A DNA stretch of 7,821 nt from Chloroflexota bacterium (lineage in GTDB: Bacteria > Chloroflexota > Dehalococcoidia > GIF9 > AB-539-J10), in assembly GCA_015222255.1 (NCBI GenBank), contig JADFUX010000060.1:1-7821 (forward strand). The letters run 5' to 3'. Positions 1 through 5,787 of this stretch are shown piece after piece. Below the pieces are notes generated by a model that made no database searches, was not told the origin of the DNA, and was given only the letters and a program-made list of their open reading frames with translations. The translations under genes and the position numbers were made by a program. How positions within the stretch are numbered: position 1 is the first letter of the stretch; each line of letters opens with the position of its first letter.

Positions 1-731
1 AGAAGACCGTACTTCTCGATTGTCGCCAAAACAGCAGAAAAAGTCGAATTATCTGGAACCGTAGGCCCTGAAGCAATACTATCTAATGAATCCCCAACGA
101 CATCCGAGAGTATCAGATTGATGACTGTTGAAGGATAACTGAGCCTGGCAAGTTGCCCTCCCTTTATCTGAGAAATATGCTTGCGAACAGCGTTTATCTC
201 CTTGATGTCCGCACCGCAGTTTAAGAGCAATCTCGTTAGCTCTTGTTTTTCTTCCAGACTTATCCCTTCACTGGGCATAGGCAGCAAGGCTGAGCCACCC
301 CCTGAGATTAGTACAAAAATCAGATCATCCTTATCTGTATCTCTAAGAAGTGAAACGATCTCTTGAGCGCCTCTCAACCCTCCTTCATCCGGAATCGGAT
401 GTCCAGCTTCATTGACCTTAATAACGCCCAGGTCGGCGATATGTCCATACTTCACGTTGATAATACCTCGCTCAATTCTAGTGCCTAAGACCTCCTCTAT
501 CGCCTGTGCCATGGAAGCACTAGCCTTCCCGCCACCAATTACGAAGATTCTCTTGAACTTGTTGAATTCAAAAACCTCTCTTTCGCCACTGGGGGTTCCA
601 ACAGTGAGACGCTCTCCTTCAATTCTTGCGCAGCTCTTGACCGCTTCATAGGCATTCACACTCCTGATAGCTGCAAGGAATATATCAGCCGCCATAGACC
701 TCAGCCCTTCTGTGGAATAATCGCCTTTCAT
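1..731 (-). CDS. Glycerate 2-kinase, MOFRL/DUF4147 family (N-terminal part, cut by window edge)
   Basis: This gene runs leftwards off the window, so only the first 243 codons are seen; family members are usually a little over 400 residues. The enzyme phosphorylates D-glycerate with ATP to 2-phosphoglycerate, feeding glycolysis, and is cytoplasmic. Reading the minus strand, the N-terminal DUF4147 domain is clear: a glycine-rich VIGGGKAS at residues 64-71, LISGGGSALL at 141-150, EINAVRKHIS at 178-187 followed by KGGQLA, SDVVGD at 209-214 and SGPTVPD at 221-227. All are hallmarks of this kinase family. The C-terminal MOFRL domain lies outside the window, so intactness cannot be judged. The start chosen is the ATG at 731. 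A second in-frame ATG (codon 13, at 695) is possible, but residues from about 9 onward already resemble the usual family start. No good Shine-Dalgarno precedes 731. The gene is divergent from degV and has its own promoter. Confidence 0.93.
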   Translation of the reverse strand, partial: MKGDYSTEGLRSMAADIFLAAIRSVNAYEAVKSCARIEGERLTVGTPSGEREVFEFNKFKRIFVIGGGKASASMAQAIEEVLGTRIERGIINVKYGHIADLGVIKVNEAGHPIPDEGGLRGAQEIVSLLRDTDKDDLIFVLISGGGSALLPMPSEGISLEEKQELTRLLLNCGADIKEINAVRKHISQIKGGQLARLSYPSTVINLILSDVVGDSLDSIASGPTVPDNSTFSAVLATIEKYGL

Positions 732-764
732 ATGAATCTTTTTCGTGTGTATAGGTATCGCTCC

Positions 765-795
765 ATTATAGCAACTATGCCTGTTGACACCACAA
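765..795 (-). promoter_or_regulatory. Extended -10 promoter for the glycerate kinase gene
   Basis: On the minus strand, TGCTATAAT (773 to 765) is a perfect extended -10 element. It would start transcription around 758 and give a leader of roughly 27 bases before the ATG at 731. The best -35 candidate, TTGTGG (795-790), is poor and 19 bases away, as is often tolerated with an extended -10. This is an inference from consensus only. Confidence 0.6.
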
Positions 796-1106
796 CCCCA
801 AGTAGCGTTGATAAATTATGTGCTCAGCGAGGTAAGGATAGCCTGCAACGAAGTAGAACGCCTGAGGAAAACGGATGCTAAGTGTGTCAGTGTGAGGAGA
901 ATATTCCTTGGCAGTGGAACGTTTGAGAACTGCCATGGCGCAAGCAAGAGAAGGGAGTCCTGGGCAAGGATATGCTGGGAACTGGCCTTCACTTCGCCTT
1001 TATCCAAGGCTAGGCTGGTGCGCACACTAGCGCGATGGTTAATCCAGTAGCCAAAACCCGGGAGGCAAAAGCATGTGCCGCACGCATTGTCTCGCAAGCT
1101 TGGTCT

Positions 1107-1148
1107 TCTTGATTTCAAGATGTAGCTCCGCCACGCAAGCTACTGCGT
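1107..1148 (+). other. Cluster of small, partly competing hairpins upstream of degV
   Basis: Read as RNA on the plus strand, three short stems are possible. TCTTG/CAAGA (1107-1120) has a four-base loop. GTAGCT/AGCTAC (1122-1143) has a ten-base loop. ACGCA/TGCGT (1133-1148) has a six-base loop. The last two share bases 1133-1143 and cannot form together. CGCAAGCT also occurs twice, at 1093-1100 and 1134-1141. A role in regulating degV-uvrB is only a possibility; no known riboswitch signature was recognised. Confidence 0.35.
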
Positions 1149-1158
1149 TGCAACAAAA

Positions 1159-1196
1159 CTATGCCCCTGCGAATTCGCAAAGTCTCCAGGGCATAG
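1159..1196. repeat. Inverted repeat before degV
   Basis: CTATGCCC (1159-1166) and GGGCATAG (1189-1196) form a perfect 8-base-pair stem. They enclose a loop containing a second perfect 12-base palindrome, TGCGAATTCGCA (1168-1179). It lies 28 bases before the degV start codon. No T-run follows on the plus strand, so it does not look like an intrinsic terminator for that strand. It could be a leader hairpin or an operator. An AT-rich TAAAAT (1199-1204) just after it is a weak -10 candidate with no good -35. Confidence 0.5.
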
Positions 1197-1224
1197 GCTA
1201 AAATATCATCTGAGTCCAGGCGAT

Positions 1225-2082
1225 ATGAACAAAGTAGCCGTTGTGACTGATAGTGTTGCCTGTTTGCCGATGAAGGTCATCAATGAATATGGCATTCACA
1301 TCATCCCTGTCCGGATTACCGTCGGAGGAAAGGTTTACCGGGATACTGATGAGGATTTGCCTCTGGAATTAGTCCACGAATTCCAAAACATGCCAAAGGT
1401 TGATACCACCCCCTGGCCTCCAGAGTTTTATGCCCAAGCATATAAGGAACTAAGCCAGAAGGCGAACAACATAGTCCATATCGTTTGCTTTTCCCAATTC
1501 ACTTCGACGATTTCTCTGGCTAAGACAGGGGCGGAGATGGCACAAGAGGCCATTCCCCAGCTAAAGGTAGAAGTGCTCGATTCCGCAACAGCTACCATGG
1601 CTCAAGGCTTTATCGCTCTGGCGGCGGCTCGCGCTGCCGGGGCAGGCAAGGACATAGATGGGGTAATTGAAGCCGCTAGCACCGTTAAATCGAAGGTGAA
1701 TTCAATCTTCGCCCTCGATACCCTCCGTTATCTAGCCAGGACAGGGCGAATTAATAAGTTGGCTGCTTGGGCAAGCTCTTTGCTCAACGTGAAGCCAATT
1801 GTTGGGCTCTCCCAAGGGAAAGAACATCCCCTTGCCCTGGCCAGATCCAAGTCGCAAAGCATAAAGAGCCTTATCAAGCTGATGCATGAGAGCGTGAGTA
1901 GTGCAGAACCATTACATGTTGCTGTCATGGAAGTTGAGCGCCCGCAAGAAGCTGAAGAACTATCGAGTGTCATCAAGGAGCAATTCCAGCCCGCCGAGTT
2001 CTATCTAGTTCAATTTAGTCCGGTGATGCAAGTCGTTGCTGGGTCGGGCCTATTAGGTGTCGCCTTCTATTGTGGTGAGTAG
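1225..2082 (+). CDS. DegV family protein (fatty-acid-binding, FakB-like)
   Basis: A full-length DegV family protein of 285 residues, the usual size. Family members bind one fatty acid in the cytoplasm; in Gram-positive bacteria the FakB members present it to the kinase FakA. The N-terminus VAVVTDSVACLP (4-15) carries the typical TDS motif. A Thr-Thr-Pro at 61-63 and a Ser/Thr-rich stretch at 90-95 sit where the family holds the fatty-acid carboxylate. LDSATATMAQG (118-128) and LRYLARTGRI (167-176) match conserved family blocks. Near the C-terminus, where I expect HxGPG, the protein has VAGSG (271-275), so the usual histidine and proline appear to be replaced. No FakA partner is in the window. 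The ATG at 1225 has only a weak AGG at 1218-1220. It is followed after 6 bases by uvrB, so the two are probably co-transcribed. Fatty-acid binding is inferred from the family. Confidence 0.92.
   Translation: MNKVAVVTDSVACLPMKVINEYGIHIIPVRITVGGKVYRDTDEDLPLELVHEFQNMPKVDTTPWPPEFYAQAYKELSQKANNIVHIVCFSQFTSTISLAKTGAEMAQEAIPQLKVEVLDSATATMAQGFIALAAARAAGAGKDIDGVIEAASTVKSKVNSIFALDTLRYLARTGRINKLAAWASSLLNVKPIVGLSQGKEHPLALARSKSQSIKSLIKLMHESVSSAEPLHVAVMEVERPQEAEELSSVIKEQFQPAEFYLVQFSPVMQVVAGSGLLGVAFYCGE
2074..2079 (+). promoter_or_regulatory. uvrB ribosome binding site inside the end of degV
   Basis: GGTGAG, which encodes the last Gly-Glu of DegV, lies 9 bases before the uvrB ATG at 2089 and matches the Shine-Dalgarno consensus. 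Its position inside degV suggests translational coupling of the two genes. Confidence 0.6.
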
Positions 2083-2088
2083 AGTCCA

Positions 2089-4116
2089 ATGTCTGAGTTC
2101 AGAATCACTTCTGATTTCCATCTCACCGGCGATCAGCCGCAGGCAGTAGATAAGCTGGTTGAGGGGCTGAAGAAAGGCTACCAACAACAGACCCTGGTCG
2201 GCGTCACAGGCAGCGGAAAGACTTTCACCATGGCCAGCACCATTGAAAGGGTGCAGAGACCTACGTTAGTTATCTGTCATAACAAAACCTTAGCTGCTCA
2301 GCTAGCCACGGAGTTCAAGGAATTCTTCCCCGAAAATGCCGTAGGGTATTTCGTTAGTTATTACGATTATTATCAGCCCGAGGCCTATATCCCCAGCACC
2401 GATACCTATATTGAGAAGGAAACTGATATAAACGAGGAGATTGATAGACTGCGCCATGCTGCCACCAAAGGTCTCTTCGAGCGCCGGGATGTACTCATAG
2501 TAGCCTCGGTCTCCTGTATTTATAGCTTGGGCGCACCTGAGGAATACCATAGCTTTGCAGTCACTGTGAAAACGAATGCGCATTATGAGCGAGATAAGTT
2601 GCTTCGCCGCCTGGTTGATATGCAATATGAAAGGAACGATTTTGACCTTACCCGAGGCAAATTCCGCATTCGGGGTGACACCCTGGAAATCCTGCCAGCC
2701 TATGAAGAGACAGCCCTGAGAATAGAATTCTGGGGGAGCGAGATTGACCGCATTGCTGAGGTTGACCCCTTAACTGGCGAATTGCTTGCTCAGCGTGACC
2801 AGGTGGATATTTACCCCGCCAAACACTTCGTCACCCCCTATCATAACCTTATGGCTGCAATGAACGATATCAGAGACGAGCTAGAGGATAGGTTGAAGGA
2901 GTTAGGGTCACAGGGCAAGCTTCTTGAGGCCCAAAGGCTCGAGGCGCGGACAAATTATGACATGGAAATGCTCCAGGAGCTGGGTTATTGCACAGGGGTA
3001 GAGAACTACTCCCGCCATCTCCAACGGCGGGCTCCGGGAAGCACACCATGGACCTTGCTCGATTATTTTCCCGATGACTTCTTGCTATTCATTGATGAAT
3101 CACACATGACCCTGCCCCAGATTAGGGGCATGTATTATGGCGACATCTCTCGAAAACAGACTCTAGTTGACTACGGATTTCGTCTTCCCTCAGCCCTGGA
3201 CAACCGTCCGCTTAATTCTGACGAATTCCAAAAACACATCAATCAAGTTATTTATGTTTCAGCCACGCCAAAACCGTATGAATACCAGCATAGCCAGCAG
3301 GTGGTTGAGCAATTGGTCCGTCCTACGGGACTGCTGGAACCCACCGTAGAGGTTAAGCCAATTAAAGGGCAAATTGATGACCTCATCTATCAGATAAGAA
3401 GTCGCGTGCAACAGGGAGAGCGCTGTCTGGTGACTACCTTAACCAAAAGAATGGCTGAAGAGCTATGCGATTACCTCAGGGAGATGGAAATAAAAACCCA
3501 CTATCTTCACTCAGAGGTAGAGACGCTGGAGAGAGTAGAGATTCTCCGCGACCTTCGCCTCGGGGTCTATGATGTAGTTGTAGGCATTAATCTGCTTCGC
3601 GAGGGGCTGGATTTGCCCGAGGTGAGCTTGGTAGCCATACTCGATGCCGATAAGGAGGGCTATCTCAGGTCAGAGGAGGCGCTTATCCAGACAATGGGGC
3701 GGGCTGCCCGGCATGTGAACGCCCATGCCATAATGTACGCCAACACCAGTACAAAATCCATGCAGCAAGCAATAAAGGAAACTCAACGCCGCAGGAAGAT
3801 TCAGGAGGCTTATAACGAAGAGCACAACATAACTCCCCAAGGGATAAAGAAAGCAATTAAAGACATTGCCCAGCGTGTTCAAGCTGTAGCAGAAACTCGA
3901 ACTCCCTATTTGGCCATGCCAATTGACACAGAGGAAATGGCGCGTCTCATCAAACGTCTGGAATCCCAGATGAAAGCGGCAGCCAAAAATTTGGAGTTTG
4001 AGAAAGCAGCCCTCCTGCGTGATCGCATCACTGAGCTAAGGAAAGACGAGGAGATGATGGGCCCCCTAACCAAACCTAAAGAGGTCAAAAGACGGAAAAG
4101 ATGGCACAGCAACTAA
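2089..4116 (+). CDS. uvrB: UvrABC excinuclease subunit B
   Basis: UvrB is the damage-verifying helicase-like subunit of nucleotide excision repair. UvrA loads it at a lesion, it holds the DNA, and it recruits UvrC for the two incisions. The protein has 675 residues, normal for the family. Visible in order: Walker A GVTGSGKT (38-45); the aromatic beta-hairpin [10 protein letters not shown] (91-100), which inserts between the strands; the DEAD-like motif DESH (336-339); SATP (391-394); helicase motif [10 protein letters not shown] (534-541); and a C-terminal UVR domain (about 614-650) with [12 protein letters not shown], which contacts UvrC. A short basic tail (KEVKRRKRW) follows. All catalytic motifs are intact. 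It is the second gene of the degV-uvrB unit and converges with the SDR gene, with 48 bases between stops. No SOS-box-like sequence was seen upstream of degV. Confidence 0.99.
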   Translation: MSEFRITSDFHLTGDQPQAVDKLVEGLKKGYQQQTLVGVTGSGKTFTMASTIERVQRPTLVICHNKTLAAQLATEFKEFFPENAVGYFVSYYDYYQPEAYIPSTDTYIEKETDINEEIDRLRHAATKGLFERRDVLIVASVSCIYSLGAPEEYHSFAVTVKTNAHYERDKLLRRLVDMQYERNDFDLTRGKFRIRGDTLEILPAYEETALRIEFWGSEIDRIAEVDPLTGELLAQRDQVDIYPAKHFVTPYHNLMAAMNDIRDELEDRLKELGSQGKLLEAQRLEARTNYDMEMLQELGYCTGVENYSRHLQRRAPGSTPWTLLDYFPDDFLLFIDESHMTLPQIRGMYYGDISRKQTLVDYGFRLPSALDNRPLNSDEFQKHINQVIYVSATPKPYEYQHSQQVVEQLVRPTGLLEPTVEVKPIKGQIDDLIYQIRSRVQQGERCLVTTLTKRMAEELCDYLREMEIKTHYLHSEVETLERVEILRDLRLGVYDVVVGINLLREGLDLPEVSLVAILDADKEGYLRSEEALIQTMGRAARHVNAHAIMYANTSTKSMQQAIKETQRRRKIQEAYNEEHNITPQGIKKAIKDIAQRVQAVAETRTPYLAMPIDTEEMARLIKRLESQMKAAAKNLEFEKAALLRDRITELRKDEEMMGPLTKPKEVKRRKRWHSN

Positions 4117-4164
4117 GAGTGCCCAGCGACTCCTACAGCGAAAGAAAGAAGCAGTTGTCTAAAC

Positions 4165-4932
4165 TCAGGACATTAGATGGCCGCCGTCGATAACAATAGT
4201 CTGACCGGTAACATGCCGAGAGGCATCGCTAGCCAAGAAAATAGCTGCTCCAACCATATCTTCTGGCTCACCAAGAGAACCAAGCGGGGTGCGAGCCACG
4301 CGGGCCTCGACAAAACCTTCATCTTCAAAGAGCGGTTTGGTCATGTCAGTTCTTGTCGTCCCAGGAGCGATAGCATTAACCCTTATGCCATATTTGCCCA
4401 GCTCCAGCGCTAAAGCTTGAGTCAGCGATACAACACCCGCCTTGCTAATACTGTAAACGCCCATCATTTCACTCGGCTGAAAGCTCGCAACCGACCCAAG
4501 GTTAATGATACAACCACTCTTCTGCTGAATCATTATCTTAGCTACAGCTTGACTTAGAAGAAAATAGCCCTTTAGATTAACGCCCATGGTTGCGTCCCAT
4601 GCCCCTTCCTCTACGTCTACGAGCCATCCATAGGCCGGATTGGTACCGGCATCATTAACCAAGATATCGATCCTCCCGAATTCGTCCATTGTCCTCTTCA
4701 CCAAATTCTCAATATCCTGTTTGCGCCCAGCATGAGTTGCGACAGCCAGTGAACGGCGCCCTTGAGATGAGATCTCAGCAGCCACCACCTCCAAGTCAGG
4801 CAGCTTGCGACTAGCCACCACTATATCGGCACCAGCCTCAGCAAAACCCAGGGCGATAGCACGCCCAATACCCCTGGAACCCCCCGTAATTACGGCAACT
4901 TTCCCATCCAATCGATACCTTTCCAAAAACAT
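4165..4932 (-). CDS. Short-chain dehydrogenase/reductase (SDR), classical type
   Basis: A classical SDR oxidoreductase of 255 residues with a Rossmann fold that uses NAD(P)(H). Visible: the cofactor motif TGGSRGIG (16-23); an SRK after the second strand (41-43), whose basic residues favour NADP(H); NDAG (93-96) in place of the usual NNAG; the helix-4 Asn at 119; the catalytic Ser147, Tyr160 and Lys164 (YSISK); and the IAPG block (188-191). The THAG segment (66-69) sits where many SDRs have an Asp and recalls DHRS4-like carbonyl reductases. The substrate cannot be read from sequence. I chose the ATG at 4932 because AGGAGG (4946-4941) lies exactly 8 bases upstream. The longer frame from a TTG at 4953 would place this ribosome binding site inside the gene. 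It lies 45 bases after the crotonase gene and is probably co-transcribed, so a hydroxyacyl-CoA or ketoacyl-CoA substrate is plausible (inference). Confidence 0.92.
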   Translation of the reverse strand: MFLERYRLDGKVAVITGGSRGIGRAIALGFAEAGADIVVASRKLPDLEVVAAEISSQGRRSLAVATHAGRKQDIENLVKRTMDEFGRIDILVNDAGTNPAYGWLVDVEEGAWDATMGVNLKGYFLLSQAVAKIMIQQKSGCIINLGSVASFQPSEMMGVYSISKAGVVSLTQALALELGKYGIRVNAIAPGTTRTDMTKPLFEDEGFVEARVARTPLGSLGEPEDMVGAAIFLASDASRHVTGQTIVIDGGHLMS

Positions 4933-4940
4933 AATTATTG

Positions 4941-4946
4941 CCTCCT
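4941..4946 (-). promoter_or_regulatory. Ribosome binding site that fixes the SDR start
   Basis: AGGAGG on the minus strand, 8 bases before the ATG at 4932, is a consensus Shine-Dalgarno sequence. It argues for that ATG over the upstream in-frame TTG at 4953. Confidence 0.85.
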
Positions 4947-4977
4947 CTCTCAAAACCAGAATTAATCATAGATTAGC

Positions 4978-5772
4978 TTAAGCTTTTCTAAACCTACTCC
5001 AATCTGGAGCCCTCTTCTCCAAGAAAGCTGCTCTCCCCTCTTTTGCCTCGTCAGTTTCATAGAATTGCCACAGGGCGTCCATAGCTATGGCTTCGATGCC
5101 ATATATGCTGTCTGTGAACTGATTAAAGGAAGCCTTAAGATATCTGAGGGCGGTCGGGCTTAAAGCCAGTATCTCCTCGCACCAGCTTTTCACCTCTTCC
5201 TCTAACTTATCAGGAGGCACTACTTTGTTAACTAGACCCATCTCATAAGCTTCCTGAGCGCTATACTGTCGACATAGAAACCATATTTCCCTGGCTCGCT
5301 TCTCCCCTACCACCCTAGCCAGGTAAGCAGAGCCAAATCCAGCGTCAAAGCTTCCCACTCTAGGACCGGCTTGCCCAAATCTAGCGGTTTCAGAGGCAAT
5401 GCTAAGATCACAAACGATATGGAGCACGTGACCCCCGCCTATGGCATAACCATTAACCGCAGCAATCACCGGCTTGGGAGCCTCCCTTATGAGACGATGA
5501 ACATCAACGATTTTCTTCACTTCAGGAGAGTAACCTGCCCTTCCCGGAGCAACATCCTTGGCATCACCCCCGGTGCAAAAGGCTTTGTCACCGGCACCAG
5601 TGAGGACTATTACTCCGATGCTGTCATCAGAGTTTACATCTTCAAAAGCCTCTTTGAGCTCTACAGTAGTCTTTCCCCGAAAGGCGTTATATACCTGGGG
5701 CCGATTTATCATGATTCTCGCTGCTCCTTCCATAGCCCACGGCTTTTCATAGGTGATATCCTCAAACTGCAT
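4978..5772 (-). CDS. Crotonase-superfamily enzyme of the MenB/BadI type (dihydroxynaphthoyl-CoA synthase or ketocyclohexane-CoA hydrolase)
   Basis: A 264-residue crotonase-fold protein. Its closest recognisable relatives are MenB (1,4-dihydroxy-2-naphthoyl-CoA synthase of menaquinone synthesis) and BadI (2-ketocyclohexanecarboxyl-CoA hydrolase, which opens the ring in anaerobic alicyclic acid degradation). Visible: NRPQVYNAFRG (23-33); the oxyanion-hole blocks FCTGGD (65-70) and GYAIGGGHVL (108-117); FGQAGPRVGSFDAGFG (132-147) with the conserved catalytic-site Asp143; REIWFLCRQY (161-170); the C-terminal FYETDEAKEGR (237-247); and FLEKRAPDWSRF. The middle is MenB-like, while the N-terminus (MQFED, AFRGKTT) recalls BadI. 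The flexible loop after GGD (71-82) lacks the Lys/Arg pattern I expect in MenB. No other men gene is in the window. It starts 15 bases after ftsK and precedes the SDR gene, consistent with one transcript. Family assignment is secure; the exact reaction is not. Confidence 0.9.
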   Translation of the reverse strand: MQFEDITYEKPWAMEGAARIMINRPQVYNAFRGKTTVELKEAFEDVNSDDSIGVIVLTGAGDKAFCTGGDAKDVAPGRAGYSPEVKKIVDVHRLIREAPKPVIAAVNGYAIGGGHVLHIVCDLSIASETARFGQAGPRVGSFDAGFGSAYLARVVGEKRAREIWFLCRQYSAQEAYEMGLVNKVVPPDKLEEEVKSWCEEILALSPTALRYLKASFNQFTDSIYGIEAIAMDALWQFYETDEAKEGRAAFLEKRAPDWSRFRKA

Positions 5773-5776
5773 TTTG

Positions 5777-5783
5777 ACCTCCC
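5777..5783 (-). promoter_or_regulatory. Ribosome binding site of the MenB/BadI-like gene
   Basis: GGGAGGT on the minus strand, 4 bases before the ATG at 5772, is a strong Shine-Dalgarno sequence in the 15-base gap after the ftsK stop codon. It supports this start and independent translation within an operon. Confidence 0.8.
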
Positions 5784-5787
5784 TTGA

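Larger units (their letters stand above)
732..1224. other. Intergenic region without a convincing gene
   Basis: This stretch of about 490 bases separates the divergent glycerate kinase and degV genes. Open frames occur on both strands: an 88-codon frame at 784-1050 plus, a 100-codon frame at 816-1118 minus, and a 34-codon frame from the ATG at 777. None has a recognisable domain, a ribosome binding site or protein-like composition, and the two longer ones use TTG starts and overlap each other. I could not match the region to tmRNA, RNase P RNA, SRP RNA, a T-box or a riboswitch by their conserved motifs. It contains the kinase promoter and several inverted repeats: TGGCAGT/ACTGCCA at 909-935, GCTAG/CTAGC around GTGCGCAC at 1009-1031, and the cluster at 1107-1196. 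Confidence 0.6.

Noticed and set aside
784..817. Perfect TTGACA at 784-789 on the plus strand as a promoter toward degV
   Set aside because: The nearest plausible -10 (TAAATT, 812-817) is 22 bases away, too far, and it is over 400 bases from degV.
784..1118. Two open frames (784-1050 plus; 816-1118 minus) in the intergenic region
   Set aside because: They overlap on opposite strands, use TTG starts, lack ribosome binding sites and recognisable motifs, and their composition is not protein-like.
732..1224. Structured housekeeping RNA (tmRNA, RNase P RNA, SRP RNA, T-box leader) in the intergenic region
   Set aside because: The conserved signature sequences of these RNAs were looked for on both strands and not found.
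1050..1224. SOS (LexA) box controlling degV-uvrB
   Set aside because: Neither a GAAC-N4-GTTC type nor a CTGT-N8-ACAG type operator could be found upstream of degV.
4117..4164. Bidirectional terminator between the convergent uvrB and SDR genes
   Set aside because: Only a four-base-pair GAGT/ACTC stem (4117-4132) is seen, without a T-run on either side.
4933..4953. Longer SDR start at the TTG at 4953
   Set aside because: The AGGAGG ribosome binding site would lie inside the extension, and the ATG at 4932 has ideal spacing.
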